64,000 bases of DNA from Algoriphagus marincola DSM 16067 (GTDB lineage Bacteria; Bacteroidota; Bacteroidia; Cytophagales; Cyclobacteriaceae), in the NCBI RefSeq assembly GCF_000429405.1, contig NZ_AUBU01000015.1, forward strand, positions 1 to 64,000, written 5' to 3'. Under the pieces are notes generated by a model. It was not told where the DNA came from, searched no databases, and was given only the letters and a program-made list of their open reading frames with translations. Shown in pieces: positions 8,377 through 17,116 of the stretch. Each line of letters begins with the position of its first letter. The stretch's first letter is position 1. The position numbers and the translations under genes are program-made.

Positions 8377-9609
8377 TCAGCTTTCCAATTTTTGAAGTCT
8401 CTCCAGCAATGGCGGATGTGAATAATTCACAAACACATACCAAGGGTGTGGATTGATATTGCTGAGGGTTTTGACCGAAAGGGTTTTAAGCGCCTCAGCC
8501 AATGGCTTGCCTGCAAAAGTATCCTTTGCAAAAGCATCTGCCTCAAACTCATGCTTTCTGCTCAGCCAGTTCATTCCCATCCCAATAATCATAGAAATCG
8601 GAGAAAACAGCATGGTAAAGCCAATAATATTCAATTGGGCCGACCAAGCTTCGCCTCCCAAGGCAAGACTCATCGTCTCACTGAAAATAAATTGGGAAAG
8701 CAGGAAAAGAAGCAAACCAATCTGAAGCACCGAGCTGATCATCCCCAAAACAATGTGTCTCTTTTTATAATGTCCGACTTCATGCGCCAAAACGGCCACC
8801 AATTCATCGGGCGGATGTTGCTCCAAGAGCGTATCGTAGAGCACCACTTTCTTTCGCTTTCCAAAGCCTGAGAAAAAAGCATTCGCCTTTGCAGAGCGTT
8901 TGCTCCCATCCATGACAAGGATGTTGTCTAAAGGAAAACCTACCGACCTAGCGTACTGAATAATTCGATGTTTGAGCTCACCATCTTCTAGCGGTGTGAG
9001 TTTGTTGAAAAGCGGCAGAATCCATGCGGTATAGAAAAGATTGACTACCACCATAAACACCGCTGCGATGATCCAGAATATCCACCAAAAGTGAGGTCCC
9101 ATCTGATGAATCAGCCAAAGAAAAACTAGCAATAAGCCTCCACCGACTAGAATACTCAGCAAATAGCCTTTCAATTTATCTGTGAAGAAGGTTTGGACTG
9201 TAGTTTTGTTGAATCCGAACTTCTCTTCGATTACAAAAGTCCCATAATAATCGAAAGGAAGACTGATGACATCCGACCCGATAAAAATCAGGGCGAAAAA
9301 CAATACAGATTGGATCAGGGGATTGGGAATGAAGGACCCTATCCACATGTCAATGGCCCCAAACCAGCCATTCCATATAAAAAGAAAAGTCAAGATGAAG
9401 GAAAACAAGCCAGAAAAAAGCCCAAATCGAAAATACTCCCGCTGATATGCTTTTGACTCTTCTAACTTCTTAGCATCAAGATATTCGGTCAATGTGAGTG
9501 GAACCTGAGGAACTGGCTGCTTCACATTCAGATAGCTTAGCAGCTTTTCCACCAAGACACCAAAAATCAGCACCCCCAATAAGAGGTATTTCAAAGACTC
9601 CGGACTCAT
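8377..9609 (-). CDS. M48 family membrane metalloprotease (Ste24/CAAX protease-like)
   Basis: A 410-residue integral membrane zinc protease. It has an M48 N-terminal domain with several membrane spans (about residues 1-215) and then the catalytic HExxH in AVLAHEVGHYKKRH near residue 275, with the third ligand region RKHEFEADAFAKD near residue 350. Family members (Ste24, HtpX) act at the membrane and cut near the C-terminus of lipidated proteins or degrade misfolded membrane proteins. It starts only 9 bases after the PorP/SprF stop, so the two are almost certainly co-transcribed. A role in quality control of envelope proteins is an inference from that context. Confidence 0.9.
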   Translation of the reverse strand: MSPESLKYLLLGVLIFGVLVEKLLSYLNVKQPVPQVPLTLTEYLDAKKLEESKAYQREYFRFGLFSGLFSFILTFLFIWNGWFGAIDMWIGSFIPNPLIQSVLFFALIFIGSDVISLPFDYYGTFVIEEKFGFNKTTVQTFFTDKLKGYLLSILVGGGLLLVFLWLIHQMGPHFWWIFWIIAAVFMVVVNLFYTAWILPLFNKLTPLEDGELKHRIIQYARSVGFPLDNILVMDGSKRSAKANAFFSGFGKRKKVVLYDTLLEQHPPDELVAVLAHEVGHYKKRHIVLGMISSVLQIGLLLFLLSQFIFSETMSLALGGEAWSAQLNIIGFTMLFSPISMIIGMGMNWLSRKHEFEADAFAKDTFAGKPLAEALKTLSVKTLSNINPHPWYVFVNYSHPPLLERLQKLES

Positions 9610-9618
9610 GCAATTCGA

Positions 9619-10665
9619 TTAAAACTTAGGACAAGGCAAAATGGTATCCCGTCGGGAAGGCTTGCCTTGATAACTGTTTGGTAGGGTCCAAGAAACACTC
9701 AACTCATGTGCGCCTCCGGATTGAATTCCTAATTGGGAAACGGTATAGTCAAAGCTATAACCGATATTTAACCCACTGAGCAAATTCACACCAACCATCA
9801 TGACAACTGCATCGCGGTTGCTTTGGTTATTTACCGGTTTATATGGCAAGCCTCTATACCATAATCCGAATACGATTGGTTCTACATAAAAATAGGCTCC
9901 TACATCCAATTGCTCAAAAGGTCCTTGTCGCTTATAGTTGAAAGTTGGGGTCAGATAGCGCTGCTTACGCATGTGGGTAAAGTCCCCGCGCATACTTCCC
10001 TCACCGAGTGAAATCCGATAACCGCCGTGCAAGGAGAACTTGGCAGGAAGCGGACTTACCCCATCGATAAATGACTGATTGGGCTGATTCACGTGGTGAG
10101 CAGCTAGACCTAACCAAAAGTTTTCTGTAAAAAACAATCCTCCTACACCTAGGGAAAGCATATTTACCGGATCTCCCAAGCCAGGAATATCATTTCCCGG
10201 AAGCAAAGGCCCGAAAGGGTCGTTTGGATTGATTTCATTGGCAAAAACCAAATTTTCAAAAAAACCGATTTGTCTTCGAATGTAGGTTGCCTGAAAGCCA
10301 GGTCTGAAATAGGAGTTTTCTCCCAACTTCAATTCATAAGACACTAATCCTGAAATAGAGGTGGATCGTAATTTCGCTGCTCCTTCGGTATCCTGCATGA
10401 CATGAACTCCTACCCCTACATTTTGATTTGGTAGATAGGTATCATAGAAAGCCGAGAAAGTGGTAAACTGCGCATCAATGCTTGGCCATTGGTTTCGATA
10501 GTTAAAACCTACCCGCCCAGTCAGCTCTCCACCTGCCATGGCAGGATTGAGATATAGGGGTGCGGCATAGTATTGGCTGTACTGTGGATCTTGCGCCAAA
10601 GCACTCGTCCAAGCCAAAAGCCCTAAAAAACCAAAAAAAACACGTAGCAAAGAAGACCGTAACAA
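9619..10665 (-). CDS. PorP/SprF family T9SS outer-membrane protein
   Basis: A 348-residue predicted outer-membrane barrel with a signal peptide (cleavage after TSALAQ). The mature start DPQYSQYYAAPLYLNPAMAG is the family hallmark (AQDPQYSQ...NPA.AG). PorP/SprF proteins work with type IX secretion, and SprF-like copies are usually encoded beside one C-terminally sorted surface protein; here that is the divergent giant gene at 10749. No ATG or GTG is available at the front of the frame: the choices are TTG at 10665 or TTG at 10650, with an in-frame stop 12 bases further upstream. I keep the first. The M48 protease follows by 9 bases. Confidence 0.9.
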   Translation of the reverse strand: MLRSSLLRVFFGFLGLLAWTSALAQDPQYSQYYAAPLYLNPAMAGGELTGRVGFNYRNQWPSIDAQFTTFSAFYDTYLPNQNVGVGVHVMQDTEGAAKLRSTSISGLVSYELKLGENSYFRPGFQATYIRRQIGFFENLVFANEINPNDPFGPLLPGNDIPGLGDPVNMLSLGVGGLFFTENFWLGLAAHHVNQPNQSFIDGVSPLPAKFSLHGGYRISLGEGSMRGDFTHMRKQRYLTPTFNYKRQGPFEQLDVGAYFYVEPIVFGLWYRGLPYKPVNNQSNRDAVVMMVGVNLLSGLNIGYSFDYTVSQLGIQSGGAHELSVSWTLPNSYQGKPSRRDTILPCPKF

Positions 10666-10748
10666 GGATTTGTTCGTTTATTTGAATATTCAGTCCGCTA
10701 CTAAAACGTTTCTTGCTGTCGCTTGTTTTAGATAGCAGTTGGAAAAAT

Positions 10749-13700
10749 ATGAAAAGCAAACCGCATTCCATACATATCGCGCTTTTTTTAACCTTGATTA
10801 GCTGTCTGGGGCTTGTTCAGTCAAGTTCTGCGCAGGGATTCAACGACAATGAATGGATTTTTGGGTATTGCGGTCCAAATTCGGAAAACAGCTATTTATC
10901 CTTCGGTAAGGGCACAAGCCCAAGCGTTCAGACTTTACCAGGATCAGTGATCGTAGATCGCTTTAGCAATGCCCTTGCCATAGACCCCATCACAGGTCAA
11001 CCGCTTTTTTATTCCAATGGATCAATCGTTTACGATTTTAGCGGTTCTCCGATTCAAGGGCAGGTTGGAAATTTAAACGGCCCCATAGACACTCGACAGC
11101 AAGTTGCCACAGGTTTTTTGAATTATGATCCAAACGGGGACAAGCTGTTTTACCTATTTTATGTTTCCCCTGCCGGGCAATTGCTCTACACGCTGATAGA
11201 CATGAATGCTCCAGGTCAGGCTACTGGAAATGAGCGCCCGCTTGGAGAAATCACAGAACAAGATCAAGTAATTGGAAATGCTCAAGGGGCTATTTTGGTG
11301 GTCAAAACTCCGGCTTCCCCTTCCTACTTGATCAGCTTTGATGGAGGAAGTCTAATCGCTCGAAGGCTGGAAAATACTGCAGGAGATTTCACCCAAACCG
11401 ATACGGAAGCCATACCCTTTACTCCAAAAGCCATCGTGTTTGATGCGGATCGAGAGCAATTAATTCTGATACCTGAAAATCCGGGGGATGATATTTTGGT
11501 TTTGGACTTCAACACCGGAAGCGGGAATTTTGGTACACCTGAGCCTATCAGCGAAAGTGGGGGCACTGACTCAATAGAAGGTGCGACTTTTTCGCCTGAT
11601 GGAGAATTTATCTATTTCTCTCGAGGCAGCCAGCTTTTCAGAATTCCAACTTCAGACCTTTCAGCTAGCCCGGAGGAAATTCCTTTGGATCCACAACCAA
11701 ATTCGGTTTATGATTTGAAAGTTGGGCCTGATGGAGAATTATACTTTCTCTACGAAGAAGCGGACGGCGGACCTCAGTTTATGGGGAAAATTGAAAATCC
11801 AGATGAGACAGATTTGACTGCCTTGACTATAGAAATGGATCCCTTCGCTGGAACCGATTTCTGCGGTACAATTTTCCCGGTTTTTGGGCCGAATGCAGAT
11901 ATTAGTCCAACTGTAGATTTCACCTGGACACCAGATGAGCCTTGTGCCAATAATCCAGTCCAACTAACCAGCGAAATACTTCCTGAAAACTACCAACCCA
12001 TTTCTTTCAATTGGGAGTTTGATCCGCCTTTGACGGATTCAATCGGAAATCCACTTCCGGGCGAATACACTGAGGAACATTTCCTGATTCCGGCAGACGC
12101 CACTCAAGAGCAGTCCATCACGGTAACTTTGACGGTGACTTTTGCGGATGGACAGACTGTTCCGGTAACCAAAAGCATAACGCTGACCGAGAATAATCTG
12201 GAGGCGAACTTCACTCCATCAGACACTACCATTTGCGAAGGTCAGTGTGTGGATATCGGTGCGCTACTCGAGGCTCAGAGTACAGAAGGGCAACAAGGCG
12301 GTGAAGCACCTCCTGGCGGAGGAGGTGACAATTATGAATACTTCTGGTCCAACTTCAAGGAAGAGGGCTGGACCTCAAGACAAGAGAATGAAGTCTGCCT
12401 ACCCGGTACTTATTGGGTGCTGGTACGCGAGCCTGGCTCCAGCTGCTATGCATATGCTGAAATCGATGTAAAAGTCTGGGATCTTCAGGATCAAAGCAAT
12501 GGAATTTGGTATTTTGGAGATGGTGCGGGACTGAATTTTAATCCCGACCCCGATGACCCCAATGCGCCGACACCAAGACCCATCGAATCTCCCCATCCAA
12601 GAAGTATTCCTGCTGGTACTACTACCATTACTGACTCTAGTGGAGAAGTGCTTTTCTTCACAGACGGTGAATCCGTTTGGGATTTAAATGGTGATTTGAT
12701 GGAAAATGGAGACAATATTGGTGGAGACAATACTTCTTCGCAATCAGTCATTGCCGTAGCCGTTCCCCAGGAACCTACGCTATACTATCTTTTTACCACT
12801 CAAGCGAGTGCAAATGGAAGCAATGAGGTCAAATTCTCTTTGATCGATATCAAAGCCGAAAACCCTTCCGGTGTTGGCAATGTAGTCACCAAAGATAATT
12901 TCCTATTCAGTCCCTCTACAGAGCAATCTGCCGCACTTGTAAATGGCGATACCACTTGGGTACTATTCCATGAATTGGGAAACAATACATTCCGGGCATA
13001 CCCAGTTTCTTCTGAAGGCATTGGCCAGCCAGTCTTCAGTTCGGTAGGAAGTAATCATGGTTTCAATTCAGGAGTCGGCGCGATGAAATTCAGTCCAGAT
13101 GGAGACAAAGTTGCTGTGACTATTTCGGAAGGAGGCTGTAATCGATTAGAAATATTTGATTTTGATGCAGATACCGGAGAGCTGACGGAATACGCCTTAC
13201 TTGATTTGGGATGCGACGGAGAAGTTTATGGATTGGAGTTTTCCGATAGCGGTGAAAAAGTCTTTGTCTCCTATCGAAATGGAGGTCCGGGTGTAGAAGA
13301 ATTTACCATCAAGCCGGTAGAAAATGATGATTCAGATGCACCTACTTGTCCGACTTGCTTTGGAAATGCGACTACTCGACCACAAATAGAAGCTTGTGTG
13401 CTATCTACGAGAAATCAAATTTCGGGAACATCCGGATTAGATTTAGGAGCCTTGCAAATTGGGCCTGATGGAAATGTGTATCTAGCTGTTGTAGGCTCTA
13501 ATCAAATCGGTCAAATATTAGTTGGGGCAGGTTGTAATTCGACAAGTACTTTCAATCAGGATTCGGTAGAGCCTATGCCTGGCACTACCAATCTCGGGCT
13601 CCCTTCTTTTGCCCAACTAGGAGGTAGTTCTATCCCTGAGCCAGCCCTTGCAGGTCCGGCCCGATTGTGCTTGGACCCTGATGAGGGAGCTACAGCTACG

Positions 13701-16259
13701 CTTGAAGGAGGTGGGGAACCAGATATTGATTCCTATTTCTGGACCATTACCCGAGATGATGGCACGGTGATTTTGGAAAATTTTGGAGGACCGGGTGATC
13801 AATTTCAAACACTCGATCAAGTATTTACGGAACCGGGACTTTACACAGTCAATTTGAATGTTACCCGTTGCGCCACGCCGGATTATTATGATGCCAGCCT
13901 AGAGATTCAAGTAGACGCTCCTCCAACTCTGACACTTGAAGCCGATGCTACACTTTGCTCTGGCAATCCGGTGACTCTGACAGCCATCGATGGCTATGAT
14001 CCTACAGAAGGTATTTATGACTTCCTTTGGACAAATGCAGCTGGTCAAGTTTTCGGCGATGAAAACTCGAATAGTATTACAGTTGATGAAGAAAGTATTT
14101 ATACCGTTGAAGTCTCATTCCGAGTACCGGATGGATTGACAACAGAAGAGGCGGCACTTTTTGAAACTTGTCCAGCAACAGCCGAAGTATTTGTAGGACC
14201 GGCATTCGAGTTTGACATCAATCAGGATGCTCAAGAAGTCTGCTATGAAGATGCCGTGGTCACTTTTGCACCTGACACCCCAGTCACGGGCGAATGGTAC
14301 TATGAACAGGATCAAAATGGCACTCCCGTATTAATAGGCGAGTTTTTTGAATTGGCCTTAGACATCAGTACGCTACCAGGCGCTGGAAATTATGAAATTA
14401 TTTTCATCACTCAGGATCCGATACTGGATGGCTGTACTGTTGAAAAGCGTGTTGATTTAATCGTCAATGAGCTTCCGCTCTTTGCTGCAGTCCAAACCAA
14501 CCCGGCTACTGACTGTGCCACCGCTGATGGAGGATTTGAAATCAGCATGCAGGCCGATGCAGAAATTGTCTTGATTCAAGAGACTGGAGAAACATTTACC
14601 AATGTACTTTCAGGAGATGTATTTCCAATTCCAAATCTCCTCCCTGGGATTTATACGATCGAAGCAGAAAATCAATTTGGCTGTATTTACATCGCTACGG
14701 TGACTGTTGAGAATAGTAATCCTCCTGTTGGCTATGAATTTACTGTCACCTCCTCAGATGAGACTTGCGGACCTAATGGAGTAGAAGACGGTACAATCAG
14801 CATCAACTTTACCAATGGAACACCTGCAGGCGGAACATATGTTATCACAAGGCAAGGTGATGGCCTGGAGTTTACCGGCACCATTGATCAAGCGACAATC
14901 AACATCGATGTACCTAATGGTGAGTATGCGGTAGAAGTTTTAGACCCCACCAATTGTAGCATTCCGGATGATCAATTGTATCCTGTCGCAGAGCGATTTG
15001 CGGTAGAGTTTTCAGTGCCCACCAATTTTACCGCTTGTGAGGAATTTACCTTCGCACCTGAGCCATCAGGAAATTTAAATTTCACCCTTTTTGAACCATC
15101 TGGAGCTACTACCCTTCCAGATGCAGATGGAAATTTCACCATCACCCAAACTGGAACTTATACCATTCGAGGCGAAGATCCTACAGGAACTGACTGTCCT
15201 AGAGAGATTCAGATTGATGCAACCATTACAGCCCCTATTGATTTTGAAGTCAGCTCACCGATCATCGATTGTCAATCTGGTGTGATCTATGAGGCCATTC
15301 TAAACAATGCCAATCCAGGCGATGTGATCTTTCTTTGGAAAGACGATTTGGGAACTATCGTAGGAAGACAACAGCGATTTACTCCACCAAATGCTGGCGA
15401 TTATTTCTTAGAGGTACAGCCTATCTCAGGATCCCAATGCCCACCCAATCAAGTGGCATTTACGGCGATTGTATTAGAAGAAGATGTGGATGTGGAACTC
15501 GATGTAACTCCTTTCTGTGGTGACCTAGAAACCACAAATTTGGTAGTACTCGCTGATTTGACCAATGTGGCTAATATAGAGTGGTATCGAGTACAGGGAG
15601 GAACGCGCACACGAATTCCAGAATTTGACGATGCTCCTGTAATCGAAGTGAGTCAGGAAGGCACTTATGAGGTATTACTAAGAAGTGCTGCAGGCTGTGA
15701 TATCGGAAGAGCTAGCGGAATTGTTGTTCGGTCTACGATTATTCCACCTATAGTTCCATCAGGTTTCACGATTTGTGCGGCAGAAGGGGTTACGACTAGC
15801 ATTAACCCGGGAGATTATGACAATTACTCATGGAATTTGAACGGAGAAGAAGTATCCACAGAGGCTATCTTCACTCCAACCCTACCGGGAATTTACGAGT
15901 TGCGTGTTTCGGATAATTTAGGCTGTGAATATGTAGAAACTTTTGAAGTATTTGAGGATTGTGCCCTCAAGGTGAGTTTCCCGACAGGAGTAGTATTAAA
16001 TGACCCCAGTCGAAATTTCGTTGTCTATGCCAATGAATTTATTGATGAGGCAGAGGTATTTGTCTTTAATCGATGGGGAGAATTGATTTTCTATTGTGAG
16101 CATGAAAATCTAGAGCCTGCTCAAGCCTTCTGCCCTTGGGACGGAACAGCCAATGGAGAATTGGTGCCAAACGGAACATATGCAGTCGTAGTTAAGTTTA
16201 CTAGTAGAGATCAAAACAAAACAGAACAAATTACACGAGCCATTACGATTATTCAATAA
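10749..16259 (+). CDS. Giant T9SS-sorted surface protein with two beta-propeller-like regions and PKD/Ig-like repeats
   Basis: A 1836-residue secreted protein. A signal peptide (1-29, ending SSSAQ) is followed by a first propeller-like region (about 30-385) that starts GFNDNEWIFGYCGPNSENSY. A PKD-like domain (386-482) and an Ig-like domain (about 483-577) follow, then a second propeller-like region (about 578-955, from GIWYFGDGAGLNFNP). A Cys-rich run of Ig/PKD-like modules (958-1737) leads to the gliding-motility C-terminal domain (1738-1836, NRWGELIF, CPWDGTANGE, PNGTY), which is the type B T9SS sorting signal. It should be exported by T9SS and held at the cell surface. The binding target is unknown. 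The start is the ATG at 10749; the longer frame opens with a TTG and would place 12 polar residues before the signal peptide. The PorP/SprF gene is divergent, 83 bp away. Confidence 0.9.
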   Translation: MKSKPHSIHIALFLTLISCLGLVQSSSAQGFNDNEWIFGYCGPNSENSYLSFGKGTSPSVQTLPGSVIVDRFSNALAIDPITGQPLFYSNGSIVYDFSGSPIQGQVGNLNGPIDTRQQVATGFLNYDPNGDKLFYLFYVSPAGQLLYTLIDMNAPGQATGNERPLGEITEQDQVIGNAQGAILVVKTPASPSYLISFDGGSLIARRLENTAGDFTQTDTEAIPFTPKAIVFDADREQLILIPENPGDDILVLDFNTGSGNFGTPEPISESGGTDSIEGATFSPDGEFIYFSRGSQLFRIPTSDLSASPEEIPLDPQPNSVYDLKVGPDGELYFLYEEADGGPQFMGKIENPDETDLTALTIEMDPFAGTDFCGTIFPVFGPNADISPTVDFTWTPDEPCANNPVQLTSEILPENYQPISFNWEFDPPLTDSIGNPLPGEYTEEHFLIPADATQEQSITVTLTVTFADGQTVPVTKSITLTENNLEANFTPSDTTICEGQCVDIGALLEAQSTEGQQGGEAPPGGGGDNYEYFWSNFKEEGWTSRQENEVCLPGTYWVLVREPGSSCYAYAEIDVKVWDLQDQSNGIWYFGDGAGLNFNPDPDDPNAPTPRPIESPHPRSIPAGTTTITDSSGEVLFFTDGESVWDLNGDLMENGDNIGGDNTSSQSVIAVAVPQEPTLYYLFTTQASANGSNEVKFSLIDIKAENPSGVGNVVTKDNFLFSPSTEQSAALVNGDTTWVLFHELGNNTFRAYPVSSEGIGQPVFSSVGSNHGFNSGVGAMKFSPDGDKVAVTISEGGCNRLEIFDFDADTGELTEYALLDLGCDGEVYGLEFSDSGEKVFVSYRNGGPGVEEFTIKPVENDDSDAPTCPTCFGNATTRPQIEACVLSTRNQISGTSGLDLGALQIGPDGNVYLAVVGSNQIGQILVGAGCNSTSTFNQDSVEPMPGTTNLGLPSFAQLGGSSIPEPALAGPARLCLDPDEGATATLEGGGEPDIDSYFWTITRDDGTVILENFGGPGDQFQTLDQVFTEPGLYTVNLNVTRCATPDYYDASLEIQVDAPPTLTLEADATLCSGNPVTLTAIDGYDPTEGIYDFLWTNAAGQVFGDENSNSITVDEESIYTVEVSFRVPDGLTTEEAALFETCPATAEVFVGPAFEFDINQDAQEVCYEDAVVTFAPDTPVTGEWYYEQDQNGTPVLIGEFFELALDISTLPGAGNYEIIFITQDPILDGCTVEKRVDLIVNELPLFAAVQTNPATDCATADGGFEISMQADAEIVLIQETGETFTNVLSGDVFPIPNLLPGIYTIEAENQFGCIYIATVTVENSNPPVGYEFTVTSSDETCGPNGVEDGTISINFTNGTPAGGTYVITRQGDGLEFTGTIDQATINIDVPNGEYAVEVLDPTNCSIPDDQLYPVAERFAVEFSVPTNFTACEEFTFAPEPSGNLNFTLFEPSGATTLPDADGNFTITQTGTYTIRGEDPTGTDCPREIQIDATITAPIDFEVSSPIIDCQSGVIYEAILNNANPGDVIFLWKDDLGTIVGRQQRFTPPNAGDYFLEVQPISGSQCPPNQVAFTAIVLEEDVDVELDVTPFCGDLETTNLVVLADLTNVANIEWYRVQGGTRTRIPEFDDAPVIEVSQEGTYEVLLRSAAGCDIGRASGIVVRSTIIPPIVPSGFTICAAEGVTTSINPGDYDNYSWNLNGEEVSTEAIFTPTLPGIYELRVSDNLGCEYVETFEVFEDCALKVSFPTGVVLNDPSRNFVVYANEFIDEAEVFVFNRWGELIFYCEHENLEPAQAFCPWDGTANGELVPNGTYAVVVKFTSRDQNKTEQITRAITIIQ

Positions 16260-16260
16260 T

Positions 16261-17013
16261 ATGATTATTCTAATTTCACCCGCAAAAACTCTAGATTACA
16301 GCACTCCCCATTTCGAAAAATATTCAAAACCGGATTTTACTTCAGATATCAAATCACTTGTAGGAGTGATGAAGAAAAAGTCTGCCAAAGAAATCGCAGA
16401 CTTGATGTCTGTCAGCGAAAATTTGGCAAACCTGAACGAGGAGCGGTACAAGACTTTTCAAAAAGATTTTACTCAAGATAACTCAAAACAAGCACTTCTG
16501 GCTTTCAAAGGAGATGTCTACACCAAAATCGATGTAGATAATTATACCGAGGATGAATTCAATTTTGCTCAGGACCATCTTCGAATTCTTTCCGGTTTGT
16601 ATGGTTTATTGAAGCCGCTAGACCTTATACAGCCATATCGCTTGGAAATGGGTACAAGATTGGAAACCAAAAAAGGCAACAATCTATATGAATATTGGGG
16701 AAGCAAAATTGCCAAAGCAATCAATGCTGTTGCTGAAGGTAGTCCGATTGTAAACCTTGCCTCCCAAGAATACTTTAAAGCGGTAGATCTTAAAGCTTTA
16801 AAATCGCCTGTAATCAACATTCACTTCAAAGAACATCGTGACGGTAAGTATAAAGTCATTGGACTTTTTGCAAAGCAAGCAAGAGGAATGATGACAGACT
16901 TTGCCATAAAAAATAAGTTCACCGATCCAGAAAAATTAAAAACCTTCAATCTGGAAGGCTATGAATTTTCTGAACCACTAAGTTCGGATCAGGATTGGGT
17001 ATTTGTGAGATAA
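16261..17013 (+). CDS. yaaA: Peroxide stress protein YaaA (DUF328)
   Basis: A 250-residue protein with the full YaaA signature: MIILISPAKTLDYSTP at the start, LLAFKGDVY near residue 82, LYGLLKPLDLIQPYRLEMG near residue 115, and FKEHRDGKYKVIG near residue 190. YaaA limits free iron and so protects DNA from Fenton damage in E. coli; it binds DNA and is cytoplasmic. The ATG starts one base after the stop of the giant surface-protein gene, so it is probably translated from that message. A strong terminator follows. The link between an oxidative-stress protein and a surface adhesin message may be accidental. Confidence 0.95.
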   Translation: MIILISPAKTLDYSTPHFEKYSKPDFTSDIKSLVGVMKKKSAKEIADLMSVSENLANLNEERYKTFQKDFTQDNSKQALLAFKGDVYTKIDVDNYTEDEFNFAQDHLRILSGLYGLLKPLDLIQPYRLEMGTRLETKKGNNLYEYWGSKIAKAINAVAEGSPIVNLASQEYFKAVDLKALKSPVINIHFKEHRDGKYKVIGLFAKQARGMMTDFAIKNKFTDPEKLKTFNLEGYEFSEPLSSDQDWVFVR

Positions 17014-17020
17014 TATCCTG

Positions 17021-17056
17021 AGCCCGGGTTAATTAATTTAACCCGGGCTTTTTTTG
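17021..17056 (+). terminator. Rho-independent terminator after yaaA
   Basis: A 12-bp perfect stem, AGCCCGGGTTAA (17021-17032) with TTAACCCGGGCT (17038-17049), then seven T. It closes the 10749-17013 transcript and separates it from the next surface-protein gene. Confidence 0.95.
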
Positions 17057-17081
17057 GCCCAAATACATTTTTGTATCTTTA
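17054..17081 (+). promoter_or_regulatory. Candidate promoter for the second surface-protein gene
   Basis: TTG (17054-17056), 17 bases, then TATCTTTA (17074-17081), one base off TAnnTTTG. It begins inside the T-run of the yaaA terminator and would start transcription about 30 bases before the TTG codon at 17117. Confidence 0.4.
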
Positions 17082-17116
17082 AGATCTGATTTTCAACGCT
17101 TTTTAATTTAATCCCC

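Noticed and set aside
10502..10771. Alternative minus-strand frame at the front of the PorP/SprF gene with an ATG start
   Set aside because: It would suggest a frameshifted PorP start, but its protein has no PorP block, while the TTG-started frame gives signal peptide and hallmark sequence in one frame.
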